NCBI GenBank assembly: GCA_029194675.1
Contig: JARFXP010000003.1
Span: forward strand, 62,001 to 126,000
Direction of reading: 5' to 3'
DNA from: Nitrospira sp.
GTDB taxonomy: Bacteria > Nitrospirota > Nitrospiria > Nitrospirales > Nitrospiraceae
Length of the DNA: 64,000 bases
Part shown: in pieces, positions 52,370-62,272 of the stretch
Layout of the letters: every line of letters starts with the position of its first letter
Numbering within the stretch: the stretch's first letter is position 1
Notes under the pieces: model-generated
Told to the model about the DNA's origin: nothing
What the model saw: the letters and a program-made list of their open reading frames with translations, nothing else
The model's database searches: none
Made by a program: the position numbers and the translations under genes

Positions 52370-53230
52370 TCACGCCGCCAGCTGTTGACGAGCCCACTGC
52401 TGGGCAAACACCGCGGGCGAGCAATTTCCCAGCCTGGAATGCCGACGCTGACGGTTATAGAAGAGCTCGATGTACTCCGTGATCTCTCGCCGAGCCTGCT
52501 CCCGTGTTTCATACCGCCGGTGGTGCACCAGCTCATTCTTGAGCGTTCCCCAGAAACTCTCCATCGGCGCGTTATCATAGCAGTTGCCCTTCCGACTCAT
52601 AGACGGGGTCAGGCCGAACTGCCGCAATTGCGCTTGATAGTCCTGGGCACAATATTGAGAGCCGCGATCAGAATGATGAATGAGCCCCGGGGCCGGGCGC
52701 TTGGTGTCGAGAGCGTTCCTGAGCGCCCCCTGCACCAAGTCCGTCGTCATCCGCGCCCCCATCGCATGCCCAACCACCTCACATGTATACAGATCTTTGA
52801 TCCCCGCCAGATACAACCACCCTTCTGCGGTGGGGATATACGTGATGTCGGTGACCCAGGTCTCGTTCGGGCGCGTGGCGACAAACGTTTGGGCCAAGAC
52901 ATTCTCCGCCACCGGCAGCGAGTGCTTTGAATCCGTCGTGGTCGTGAACCAGCGCACCTGTTTGCAACGTAGTCTCAGTTTCTTGCGTAGCCGTTTGATG
53001 CGTCCGACCCCAGCGGGGAACCCATCCTCACGCAATTCCGCTTGGAGACGTTCCGGCCCATAGGTCTGCCGGGTGCGCACATGCGCGGCCTGGATCGCCA
53101 CTTCTAGGCGCGCGTTCTCCTGAGCGCGCTTCGAGGGACGGCGCGTGCGCCAGGCATAGTACCCACTTCGGGACACCTCCAGCACCCGACACAACACACT
53201 CAGGGGATACTGGGGCCGCAGCGTCCTCAT
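52370..53230 (-). CDS. IS3-family OrfB transposase (rve integrase core)
   Basis: 286 residues from ATG 53230. HTH_21 N-terminus (SRSGYYAWRTRRPSKRAQEN), then the DDE core: WVTDITYIPTAEGWLYLAGI (first Asp), IHHSDRGSQYC (second Asp), NAPMESFWGTLKNEL (Glu). All catalytic residues are kept, so this copy is probably active. Confidence 0.92.
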   Translation of the reverse strand: MRTLRPQYPLSVLCRVLEVSRSGYYAWRTRRPSKRAQENARLEVAIQAAHVRTRQTYGPERLQAELREDGFPAGVGRIKRLRKKLRLRCKQVRWFTTTTDSKHSLPVAENVLAQTFVATRPNETWVTDITYIPTAEGWLYLAGIKDLYTCEVVGHAMGARMTTDLVQGALRNALDTKRPAPGLIHHSDRGSQYCAQDYQAQLRQFGLTPSMSRKGNCYDNAPMESFWGTLKNELVHHRRYETREQARREITEYIELFYNRQRRHSRLGNCSPAVFAQQWARQQLAA

Positions 53231-53544
53231 GAGCGCGTACCGGGCAGCTGCGCCTTGGCAAAGTACGCGGTGGCTTTTTTTAAGATGTCGCGCTCCATCC
53301 GCGCCTCGGCCAGGTCGCGCTTCAGCCGAGAGACCTCGGCCTCCAGCTCTGTCACGGGCCGTCGGCTCTCCCCCAGCGTCGCGAGCTGACCGCGCCGGGC
53401 TCGACACACCCAGTTCTCGAGCGTCTTGCCCGACATGGCCAGGCGTCTTGCTACCTCTGGAATCGTCAACTTCTGTTCCAGGACCAGCTGCACCGCTTGC
53501 TCACGGAACTCCTTCGTATACTGCTGTCGCGGAACTCGTTCCAT
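53227..53544 (-). CDS. IS3-family OrfA (HTH protein)
   Basis: 105 residues. YTKEFREQAVQLVLEQKLTI followed by PEVARRLAMSGKTLENWVCR is the helix-turn-helix, and RLKRDLAEARMERDILKKAT is the leucine-zipper end that precedes the frameshift window in this family. It ends with ATGA overlapping the OrfB start, so translational coupling replaces or adds to frameshifting. Confidence 0.92.
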   Translation of the reverse strand: MERVPRQQYTKEFREQAVQLVLEQKLTIPEVARRLAMSGKTLENWVCRARRGQLATLGESRRPVTELEAEVSRLKRDLAEARMERDILKKATAYFAKAQLPGTRS

Positions 53545-53828
53545 CTCACACCTCCAGACCTCAGATCATAGGTTGAAGGCGTCCACTTTTTCGAGCCTAG
53601 CACACTGACGCATCGTCCCCCTATTCTCCGACTAAGTAGGGCGGAGCGCCAGGATGTTGCTACGTGCCAGGGCCAAGATGGCCTGCTGCGCAGCCGTCGT
53701 GAGACGTAAGAGTGTGCGCCGCGCATGCTGAATGACCTTCCCGACCGTGTTGACTGTCAGCGGTCATGCAATAATCCCCAGATGCGGTCAGTGAATTCTC
53801 CCCACCCTTATTAAGAAGGAGGAGGGAG

Positions 53829-55166
53829 ATGGAGCTTGACGAGACCAACGAGACAACGATCATGCGGCCCCAGGTGGATCCCGCTGGGGAGGCATGCATG
53901 GTGGATGAGGCACGGTGGGCAGAGATCCGACGGTTGTTTGACGAAGCACGAGTCTCTATTTCGGAGATCGGGCGGCGCGTGGACTTGGATCGCAAGACGG
54001 TCCGCCGCAGTCTGCGGCAGCCGACATGGCAGCCCTACCAGCGGGCCGTGGTGGCAGCGATCTTGCTGACGGCTCATGCCGACTGTGTGCGGGCCCGGGC
54101 GCCGCAGGTCGGGTACTCGGCGCGGATTCTCTATCAGGCACTGCGGGCGCATCACGGCTCCCCTGGCAGTTATGAGACGGTGAAGCGGTTCGTCGCGCCG
54201 CTGCGCGAAGTCCAGCTGCAAGCGGACCGGGCGTTGCTCCGGTTTGAGACGCCGCCCGGCCAGCAGAGTCAGATTGATTGGGGCCAAGCCACCGTGCCCT
54301 TTCGTGCGGGCCCCGTCGTGATCCACGTGTTCGTGCTCACATTGGGCTTCAGCCGCCGTGGGGTCTATCACGCCTGTGCCGATGAGCGACTGGCGCAATT
54401 TCTGGAAGCCCATGAACGGGCCTTTGCGCATTTCGGCGGCCACACGCGGGAACATCTGTATGACCGGCCGCGGACCGTGTGCTACGCGGATGAGACGGGA
54501 CGACGGATCTGGAACCCCACATTCAACGCCTTTGCCGACGACTGGGGCTTCGAACCCCGTGTGTGTCGGCCCTATCGGGCACAGACGAAGGGCCAGGTCG
54601 AATCGGGCGTGAAGTATCTGAAGCGGAATTTCCTACCGGGACGGACGTTCATCGATGTGGTGGACTTCCAGACCCAACTCGATGAATGGACCGCGACGAG
54701 CGCCGATCAGCGCCTGCATGGCACGACGCATGAGCAACCGATCGTGCGGTTCGAACGAGAACGCGAGCAGCTCGTCCCCCTGGCGGGTCAGCAGAGTTTT
54801 CAGCAGGAAGCCCGTGTCTCCCGGATCGTGGCCGACGACTATCTGGTGAGTCTGGACACGAACCGCTATTCCGTCCCGTTCCGCTTCATCGGGCAGCGGG
54901 TGGAGGTGCAGCGACGGGGCGAGCGGGTGCCTATCTTCTCTCGCGATCGCGAGGTGGCGACGCATCCCGTACTCTCAGGCCACCACCAATTTGGCATCCT
55001 GCCGGAGCATGGCCCCGGCGCCATCGCGCGGCTCCCGCGCCAGCGGCGCTCGACCATACACGAGCCGGGCCCACGTGCTGGGTCGCTGCCCGAGGTCGAG
55101 AGCCGGGATCTGGCCTGCTACGAGGCGCTGTGTGGGAGCGCCGCGGCGCACGAGGTGCAGCCATGA
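53829..55166 (+). CDS. istA: IS21-family transposase IstA
   Basis: 445 residues from ATG 53829, which follows AAGGAGGAGGGAG. An N-terminal HTH (IRRLFDEARVSISEIGRRVD) is followed by the rve DDE core (QIDWGQATVPF first Asp; RPYRAQTKGQVESGVKYLKR the Glu region) and a C-terminal DNA-binding domain. Its last codon overlaps the istB start. Confidence 0.93.
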   Translation: MELDETNETTIMRPQVDPAGEACMVDEARWAEIRRLFDEARVSISEIGRRVDLDRKTVRRSLRQPTWQPYQRAVVAAILLTAHADCVRARAPQVGYSARILYQALRAHHGSPGSYETVKRFVAPLREVQLQADRALLRFETPPGQQSQIDWGQATVPFRAGPVVIHVFVLTLGFSRRGVYHACADERLAQFLEAHERAFAHFGGHTREHLYDRPRTVCYADETGRRIWNPTFNAFADDWGFEPRVCRPYRAQTKGQVESGVKYLKRNFLPGRTFIDVVDFQTQLDEWTATSADQRLHGTTHEQPIVRFEREREQLVPLAGQQSFQQEARVSRIVADDYLVSLDTNRYSVPFRFIGQRVEVQRRGERVPIFSRDREVATHPVLSGHHQFGILPEHGPGAIARLPRQRRSTIHEPGPRAGSLPEVESRDLACYEALCGSAAAHEVQP

Positions 55167-55945
55167 ACGCCGCGCCACTGGACCGGCTCCGTGAACAGCT
55201 GACGCCGCTGCGGCTCTTGCAGAGCCGCGAACGGCTCGACGCCCTCTTACAGGAGGCGGCGACGAAGGAGCTCTCGTATGCCGACTTCCTGGATCAGGTC
55301 CTGGGCGAAGAAGTCGCCGCAAAAGCGGAGAAGAACATCACGATGCGGACCAGTCTCGCCCGCGTTCCGTTCGTGAAGAGCCTGGAGGCCTTCGATTTCG
55401 CCTATCAACCCTCGCTGGATAAGAAGCAGCTCCAGCAGGTGGCGACGTGTCACTGCATTGAGCACGGCGAGAATGTCGTGATCCTCGGGCCACCCGGCGT
55501 GGGCAAAAGCCATCTGGCGATTGGGGTCGGGCTCAAAGCCATTGCGCAGGGCTATCGCGTGTTATTTACGACGGCGGCCGCGATGATTGCCCTGCTGACT
55601 CGCGCGCAGCTAGAGAATCGGCTGGAGGACAAGCTGAAGTTCTACACCATTCCGCGCCTCCTGATCATCGATGCGATTGGCTATTGGCCGATGGACCGCA
55701 CGGGGGCGAACGTGTTTTTCCAACTCATCTCACGCCGCTACGAGAAGGGGCCGATGATTCTGACCAGTCATCAGAATTTCGGCGCCTGGGGGGAGGTGTT
55801 TGGCGACCGCGTGCTCGCGACGGCGATCCTGGATCGGGTCCTGCACCACGCCATCACCATCAATATCCGCGGACATTCGTACCGACTCAAGGACAAACTC
55901 AAAGCCGGACTCGTGCGAATGGAGGAGGCTTCAACGACGACGTAA
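55163..55945 (+). CDS. istB: IS21-family helper ATPase IstB
   Basis: 260 residues starting at ATG 55163 inside the istA stop (ATGA). Walker A is ILGPPGVGKSHLAIGVGLKA and Walker B is LLIIDAIGYWPM. Here DAIG replaces the more usual DE-x-G, so the Glu expected after Asp is Ala. Assists IstA target selection. The truncated or altered Walker B may reduce ATPase activity. Confidence 0.92.
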   Translation: MNAAPLDRLREQLTPLRLLQSRERLDALLQEAATKELSYADFLDQVLGEEVAAKAEKNITMRTSLARVPFVKSLEAFDFAYQPSLDKKQLQQVATCHCIEHGENVVILGPPGVGKSHLAIGVGLKAIAQGYRVLFTTAAAMIALLTRAQLENRLEDKLKFYTIPRLLIIDAIGYWPMDRTGANVFFQLISRRYEKGPMILTSHQNFGAWGEVFGDRVLATAILDRVLHHAITINIRGHSYRLKDKLKAGLVRMEEASTTT

Positions 55946-57250
55946 CCCCAGTGTGGGGAATTTTCGATGACCATAACTGGGCACATTTGGGTGCCCCTTG
56001 ACAGTTGAACACCAGAAACCGTAGCCGCTTGGGCCGAGCCTCCGACAAATCTCTGGGTAAGGCCAGACGCTTCAACGCACTGAGCAGGTTGTAGGTCAGG
56101 ATGTTGAGCCGGAACCAGACGCCGAACTTCTAGCTGGGGAGCGCCGCGGCCGCCAACTCATTCTTCAGGACATGATGGGCGTGTTCGACGATGCCAGCTT
56201 TCTCCCGATGCCAGCGGATCAGCGTCAGGTCGTCTCCCTCTCGGTTCGTCACGATCGCGAAATGTTTCACCCTGCCGCTTGCGGACCCGCACGGCTAGAT
56301 AACGACGGACACAAGGCCGATCCTTCCGATGGTCGCCGTCCTCGGGCACATACGGGACCTCGGCCCACTCGTGGATCGCGTCGGGCTCGTCACGCTCCGG
56401 CTGCCAGACGTGCTCCGGGAGCCGCCCGATCTCGGCTCGCAGTTGTGGACTCATATCGGCACTGATGGCATAGCAGATCCCCCGCGCCGGCTTCTCACAC
56501 CAGGCGAGCACATCCTGCTCATACAACGCGCTGTCACCCCGGACGAAGGTCTGTGTGATCCCGGGCGGCAAGGCGGCGAGGGCCCGCTCCACGACACGCA
56601 CGTTGCCACAGCCGGCTGGCATATTCCCATCCCGGGATTCATCGTGCACAATGACGTCCTGCTCAGCCCAGACCGCGATGACGGGTTGATAGCCTCGTGT
56701 GCTCTCGTACGTCATGGTCGCCGTGTGCTTGTGTGCTTCCAGGATCGTCGCATCCACGTCCAGTGTGGCGGTTCGTTGCGGGGCCGCCAGCTGCACAACG
56801 GCCAGGACGCGCCGGTTCGCGGTCCCGACACCCGCCAGGGCGCGGACTCCTCAGGGATGGCCGTCTTCTCGCCGATGCGCCACAACGGGGGCTCCTCCAC
56901 ATGAAAGGTCTCCAAGAGATCCCGTACCGTCGTGGCCGCGGGCAACTCGTAGCCCAGCAACGTCGTCAAGGCGACATCCACTCGCAGCGTCTTGAGGCCC
57001 TGGCAGCGGTCCCCGCCCGCCGTCCACAACGCGATCAGCGTCTCCACCAATTGCGTGGAGGTCAAGCCGCGCTGCCGCTGTTTGAGGCGGACCTGGGCAT
57101 TGACGACCTGCGCGGCACCGACCTGGCGAAACAGCTCGATCACCAGCGGCACGCCCGTATGCGCGGTGACGAGGCGGGGATCAAACCGGTCATCAATCTC
57201 GAAGGGAAGTTGTTCAGATGGCAGCAGCTCAGGCATCGCGCTCCTCCTTG

Positions 57251-57283
57251 GCGTCAGTGTCACCCACAGGGTGACACTGACGC
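57251..57283. repeat. Perfect 15-bp inverted repeat at the IS1380 transposase start
   Basis: GCGTCAGTGTCACCC (57251-57265) and its exact complement (57269-57283) are separated by ACA. It lies 15-47 bp upstream of the transposase start. It may be a regulatory hairpin or operator, or a relic of the element end. Confidence 0.6.
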
Positions 57284-57632
57284 AATGCCGATGCCATGCG
57301 AGTCCCCGCTCTTCATGAGGTCGGAACCAATCTCGGTCTCTTCCACTCTCGCGTGTAGCCGGAGAAGAGGACCGTACCCTGTCAAGCCCAAATAGAAATG
57401 TCAGGTTTTATGTTTCGGCTGCTGCCGGGTGTGGTCCTCGTTCCGACCGCCATCGCTTGCGCCAGGGATGATCCGCCGCCGGTTCGATCGGGCGCCGCGA
57501 CCGGGACAGCGTCATGCCCACTGCCGTCGCTGTCAGCGCCGATGGTATAAGTCGCCAAATCACCGAACTGAAAGTCCCCTGAAGACCGACGACAATGTCC
57601 CTTCACTGCTCACAACGACAGAGGAGGGACGC
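57284..57632. other. Junction between two IS remnants, no gene
   Basis: About 350 bp between the IS1380 hairpin and the second istA fragment. The frames are not protein-like. This probably contains the outer ends of both elements, but I could not place exact terminal repeats. Confidence 0.35.
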
Positions 57633-58200
57633 ATGCTGCGAAAGGAGGACTTCACGGTGATTCAAGCATTGGCCCAACGGGGGCTCTATCTCTGTGACAT
57701 CACCAACCAGGTCGGAGTGCACCTGCGGACGGTACGCCGGGCCTTGACCCGGGGTGGGGCGCCAGCCCTGCGACCGAGTCGGCGAGGCAGTCGGTTGGAT
57801 CCATACCGAGCCGACATCGACCGACTCCTGGCCGAGGACGTCTGGAACCCGATGGTGATTTTCCGGGACCTGCAGGCCAAGGGGTAGACGGGCCGGCTCT
57901 CGATTCTGCGGGACGATATCCGGCCCAAACGAGCGGGCGCGTTCGGCGGGCGACGATGCGGTTCGAAACGGCCCCGGGCCGGCAGGTGCACAGCGAGTGG
58001 GGCGAGCACCGCACGCTGATTGCCGGCGTCGAGACCACCGTCCACTTCATCGTCAATACGCTGGGCTTCTCGCGGCGGTTCCACTTCTGGTGCACGGACA
58101 GCGAGGACGCGGAGCACACCTATGACGGGCTGATCCGAAGCTTCGAATGGTTCGGTGGCATCCCGGAGGAGATCCTGGTGGACAATCAGGCAGAAGGACT
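57633..58200 (+). pseudogene. istA: Second IS21-type istA, truncated and frameshifted
   Basis: Begins MLRKEDFTVIQALAQRGLYL with an HTH (DITNQVGVHLRTVRRALTRG). A stop comes at ~57885; similarity continues in the next frame from ~57956 (RFETAPGRQVHSEWGEHRTL, then FIVNTLGFSRRFHFWCTD), then LVDNQAEGL, after which the gene is cut off. It is distinct in sequence from the intact IS21 nearby, so it is another, older element. Confidence 0.75.
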
Positions 58201-58207
58201 GGGTGTA

Positions 58208-58549
58208 CTACCGGCGTTGTGCGTTCACCATATTGTCTTCAGCCGTGTAGCCGGATAGATATGCGAATCCGCTAGCCAGCATATAGATCGGACGATTGAT
58301 CCCATAATCGAGCGCTTGGCCAATCGGATGTGAGGCGAATGTGAACCAACGAAGAGGGTGATCGTTGATGGGCGATCCAGCCGCCGGGTCTGAGTAGACC
58401 AGTGCGGTGCTGTCCAGAATGTTGTAAATGCTTGTTGGGGGAGTGTACTCCCTATCGTCGGCGCCTGCGCTCTGTTGGCGTGTCGTGCTACAACCTGTTG
58501 CGACCAGAGCCAACATCATGAATCCGACAACCTTCGCCGTTGCTCTCAT
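58208..58549 (-). CDS. Small lipoprotein surviving between IS remnants
   Basis: 113 residues from ATG 58549, with AGAGGTC upstream. MRATAKVVGFMMLALVATGC is a clear lipoprotein signal with lipobox VATGC. The mature part (YTPPTSIYNILDSTALVYSD, LRWFTFASHPIGQALDYGIN, RPIYMLASGFAYLSG) has no recognised domain. The stop is close to the truncated istA end, so the C-terminus may be partly foreign. Probably the only chromosomal gene left in this IS-rich stretch. Confidence 0.6.
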   Translation of the reverse strand: MRATAKVVGFMMLALVATGCSTTRQQSAGADDREYTPPTSIYNILDSTALVYSDPAAGSPINDHPLRWFTFASHPIGQALDYGINRPIYMLASGFAYLSGYTAEDNMVNAQRR

Positions 58550-58669
58550 AGATGACCTCTTTTGTTTCAACTCCTGTACAAGCTCCTCCAGCCAGATACG
58601 TCCCAATGACACTCAGAAGTGTAAACGAAATCCTTCGTTCTGTCCAGGTCACAGAATTGCCTTGTGTAG

Positions 58670-58690
58670 TTAGCACATGATCTGTCCGGG
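58670..58690 (+). repeat. Solo ISNCY terminal repeat
   Basis: tagcacatgatctgtccgg is identical to the left end of the ISNCY element at 50970. No transposase follows in the right place, so this is the relic of another copy or of a deletion or rearrangement between copies. Confidence 0.55.
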
Positions 58691-58758
58691 TTAGCCCACC
58701 TTCCGCAGTTCGTGAGGTCAGAGTCAGGGATTTCAACGGGTTTCGCCAAAAGTCGGCA

Positions 58759-60529
58759 CTACACGGGGACTGCTGCCGCGACCGACGAGGTCATCCGCAA
58801 GCGGTGTAGCAAGTCCAGGCCCAACCGGTCGAGCAAGGCGGCCTGAGCCCGATCCGGCCGCACGACGCAGCGCAGCCGGACCTCCCGCTCATCGGTCGTT
58901 GGCAACACCACATCGGTGCTCTGAATGGTCCGCAATTCCTCCAAGATGGTCCGCGGGCTGTGGTCCAGGCTGGCCCGCTGCTGCCACTGTTCCAGAGTCT
59001 TCCACAGCACATAGGCCAAGAAGCAGACCAGGATGTGAGCCTGGACTCGGTCAGCGCGTTGATGCCAGATGGGGCGCAGGGCCGGGTCGCTTTTCTAAAT
59101 CCGGAAGGCGGCTTCGGCGTCGGCGGGTTGGACATAGGTGCGCCACAAGTCCTCCGGACTCCAGTCCGGCATGGTGGTGCGCCGCACGTCGCAGCCTTCG
59201 CTGACGCGAGCCCAGTCGTCCCACTCCGGCTGGACGGTCCACGTCACCCGAAGGCCCGCCGCAGTGGTCGGGTCTGCCACCACGTCGATCACGTACCGTC
59301 CGGCGGTGCGGGCATTGTGCGCCAGGAGCCGGCCGATCTGCCGCTCGATAGGGCCTCGGTCCAGGGGATGGCGCGCCTGGCTGAGTCGTCGGGCCAAGCG
59401 TACTACCCCGCCCTCAATGCGCTGCCCGAAGCGCCTGTGCATCGCCTGCTCCGTCTCACGCCGTTCAACCGACCGGACCAACAGGAACGTCTCGGTTCCC
59501 ATGGGGCCAAGGCAGGTGTTCGCGGTCATCCCCTCGCGCACCGTCGTCCAGTCTCGCTTGTCGCTCAGCGCACGTGTCCATTTGCGTGATTCGCTCTTCG
59601 GCGTGCCGAGCAGATACCGGCGGCCACTGGCCCGCAGCCATGCGAGATTCTCCTCACTGGTCATGCCCCGATCCATCACCAGATCCGCTGCGCGAGCCCA
59701 TAGCGGGCTTCCATCGTCCCCACGATCTCTTCGACCGTCGTCACGTCGGGGCGGTTACCGGCGAAGACCTCATAGCCCAGGGGCACGCCTTCTCGCGTGA
59801 CCACCAAGGCGAGGCACACCTGCTTGCAGTCCGGTCGGTGATCCCGGCTGTCACCTCGTTGCGCGAGGGGATTATTGGCCGCGTACCCTTCGAAATAGGT
59901 GCTCGTCACGTCAGAGAGCAGCAGGTCATAGTCCAGCGCGAACAGAGCTCCCGGAGTCGGGCAACCAGGTGAGACTCGAGCGCCCGCTTGTGGGGCAGCA
60001 GGCGATCCAAGGCTCGATAGAGCCGGTCGTCATTGACCACGTCCGCCGGCACGCCCAGCAGATCCTCCAGCGCAGTCTGCCGGTACCAGGTCTCCGCAAT
60101 GTGCAACTCACCGGCCGGTTCACACAGGCGGGCCAGGACCAAGATGGCTGCCATGGTCGCCCAGGGGGCCGCCTCACGGCCTGCGGGCTGCAGCGTCGAG
60201 AATATCGTCTCGAGCCTCACGGCGCGCCACCGTGTCCAGCCCAACCACACGTCGCCGAAGCGGCGGCTCCACTCCCGCCGCACACGATCCAAATGGACCG
60301 GGATGCCTGTGTCCTAGGCGGCCGCCGGCGTGAACAGATTAGGTTGTCTGACACGCTCGATGAGCGCCTGAGCCAGCACCTTCGCACGCGCTCGGCCCTG
60401 CACGTCCCGTTCACCCAACTGCGCCCCCGTCTGCTGGACAACCCGGCAGTCCATCCGCACGGACCGCACCAGTTGCCACTACGTATGGACCTGGCCAGCT
60501 TTGCGGCGTGTCATGTGACGCAGGTACAT
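58759..60529 (-). pseudogene. IS1634-family transposase, multiply broken
   Basis: From about ATG 60529 (MYLRHMTRRKAGQVHT) on the minus strand, similarity passes through several stops and frameshifts: VRREWSRRFGDVWLGWTRWR, TSTYFEGYAANNPLAQRGDS followed by RDHRPDCKQV (typical IS1634 core), DRGMTSEENLAWLRASGRRY, and a C-terminal part [17 protein letters not shown]. At least two stops and three frame changes are visible, so it is dead. No target duplication found. Confidence 0.75.
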
Positions 60530-60804
60530 CGCGAGCCCTTATGCGCCAGAGGCCAGGCCGGGGTCAATGGGGTTGGCCGCCACAACATCGTGGTTTCACG
60601 TAGGTGGCCATTGGGCTGTCACGGGGTTGCCCGAACGCAGCGGGCGAAAAAAGACTCCGCGGTGACCCAACTGCGGAAGTTGGGTTAGGGTGCGCCCTCA
60701 AGGAGATTCCATGAATAGGGCCCCCTTTCAATCGGTTGACAGTCGAGGCCTGATGGGCCAACTGTCCACGGTGAGCGATCACCACCAACGAACGGGGGCA
60801 GCGT

Positions 60805-61196
60805 ATGGTGTACGTCGGATTGGATGTCAGTGGCAAGAGTCTGGTGGGTTATGCGGTCAATGAGCGGAAGCAGCGGGTGTGGATGGGGGAGCAGCCGGCC
60901 ACGCGGGGCCTGTGGGCGCTGGTGCGGCTGCCGGTGAGTGCGCCGTTGCGGCTGATCCTTGAGACCTTCATGACCAGCATCGCAACGCTGGTGACCGCTG
61001 AGCAGCAACTCACCTAGCGGCTGCTGGCGATTGAGGATCGACGCTGTCCGTTGCTGGAGAGCATGCCGGCCATCGGGCCGCTGGCGTCCCGCGTCGTGCT
61101 GAGCGCGGTGGATGAGGCGCGACGCTTTGATGACCAGAAGACCGTAGCCAACTATGGGGCCTTGGCTCCCACCATTTATCCTAGAAACGGCAGTTG
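60805..61196 (+). pseudogene. IS110-family transposase remnant
   Basis: MVYVGLDVSGKSLVGYAVNE is the RuvC-like start of IS110 proteins. It quickly passes to the C-terminal part: a TAG at 61015, then LLESMPAIGPLASRVVLSAV and FDDQKTVANYGALAPTIYPR, the IS110 tail. The middle of the gene, including most catalytic acids and much of the linker, is deleted. Confidence 0.75.
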
Positions 61197-61954
61197 AAGC
61201 AGCGGCCTGCTCCGGGATAGCCTTGCTGGAAGCGGATTGGGGGCATCGTTCTTCGCGCAAAGGGAGTCACCGAATGGGTGAGGCAACACGCAAGGCATTG
61301 GCAGGACAGAACGGGGTGATCGCGCTTGATACCTTCGGAGGGCGAATCCACGTCGAATGGGATCCAGCGGCGGCCGTCACGCCGCTTGGCCAGTTGCCCT
61401 TCTTCATCGAATTTCTCAAGGTGAGCGGCGTATTTGAGGCGTGGGTGGCCGATTGCCCACTGGTCTACCAGAGCAACCATGCGTCGGATAAGCGCGCCGT
61501 GCTCGCGACGTTGCGGCTATCGATCCTCTGTGGCCACCACCGCTATGCGCATATCACAGCGATTCGTCATGACGGCATTCACCCTGAGCTCCTGGGCGTC
61601 GCGCAGCTGGTTTCGGAGGATGCGGTGCGACGCGCACTCGCCCGGATAGATGAGTCGTTGGGCGTGGTCTGGCTCAACCGACATCTGGCGAAGACGACGC
61701 AGCCGTTACTCACTACGCCGTGGATTCTGGACCTGGATACAACGGTGAAGTGCCTGTACGGCAAGCAGGACGGGGCGGTGGTCGGCTACAACCCGAAGAA
61801 ACCAGGGCGCCCCTCGCACAGCTATCACAGCGCGGTGATGGCCACCACGCGGCTCGCGTGAGCGGTGGACGTGCGACCGGGGAATGAGACGGCCTGTGCT
61901 AGGCTCGAAAAAGTGGACGCCTTCAACCTATGATCTGAGGTCTGGAGGTGTGAG

Positions 61955-62272
61955 ATGGAACGAGTTCCGCGACAGCAGTATACGAAGGAGTTTCGGGAGC
62001 AAGCGGTGCAGCTGGTCCTGGAACAGAAGTTGACGATTCCGGAGGCAGCCAGACGCCTCACCATGTCGGGCAAGACCCTCGAGCGCTGGGTGTGTCGAGC
62101 CCGGCAGGGTCAGCTCGCGACGCTGGGCGAGAGCCGACGGCCCGTGACGGAGCTGGAGGCCGAGGTGTCTCGGCTCAAACGCGATCTCGCTGAAGCACGC
62201 ATGGAGCGTGACATCCTAAAAAAAGCCACCGCGTACTTTGCGAAGGCGCAGCTGCCCGGTACGCGCTCATGA
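61955..62272 (+). CDS. IS3-family OrfA (HTH protein), copy 2
   Basis: 105 residues, nearly identical to OrfA of copy 1; differences include PEAARRLTMSGKTLERWVCR where copy 1 has PEVARRLAMSGKTLENWVCR. Same ATGA overlap with OrfB. Confidence 0.92.
   Translation: MERVPRQQYTKEFREQAVQLVLEQKLTIPEAARRLTMSGKTLERWVCRARQGQLATLGESRRPVTELEAEVSRLKRDLAEARMERDILKKATAYFAKAQLPGTRS

Larger units (their letters stand above)
52330..53604 (-). mobile_element. IS3-family element, copy 1
   Basis: 1,275 bp, ending TGACC... on one side and ...CACA on the other. The inner part of the inverted repeats shares AGTGGACGCC. A CTGA direct repeat flanks it (52326-52329 and 53605-53608), so the copy is bounded by a target duplication. 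The two frames orfA and orfB are intact. The element is nearly identical to copy 2 at 61895-63169 and in opposite orientation. Confidence 0.88.
53754..56003 (+). mobile_element. IS21-family element
   Basis: Contains istA and istB in the usual overlapping order. The ends are related inverted repeats (CTGTCAGCGG... and, inverted, CTGTCAAGGGG...). A 5-bp GTTGA duplication flanks it (53749-53753 and 56004-56008), and removing it restores the reading frame of the IS1380 transposase it interrupts. The element looks complete. Confidence 0.9.
53632..57236 (-). pseudogene. IS1380-family transposase, frameshifted and split by IS21
   Basis: Starts at ATG 57236 with GGAGGAGCGCG upstream (MPELLPSEQLPFEIDDRF). 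The first ~150 codons are intact. The match then shifts frame to ATLDVDATILEAHKHTATMT and VRGDSALYEQDVLAW, the D-D part of the DDE core. Another shift and a stop precede FRLNILTYNLLSALKRLALP. The C-terminal end is split by IS21: RLRFLVFN lies right of it and NTVGKVIQHARRTLLRLTTA left of it. The halves join in frame once one GTTGA copy is removed. It stops at 53632. Confidence 0.8.

Noticed and set aside
53811-54455. 214-codon minus-strand frame
   Set aside because: Antisense to istA, which has intact catalytic motifs.
56172-57395. Several plus-strand frames of 97-232 codons
   Set aside because: Antisense to the IS1380 transposase; compositions are arginine/proline-rich shadows.
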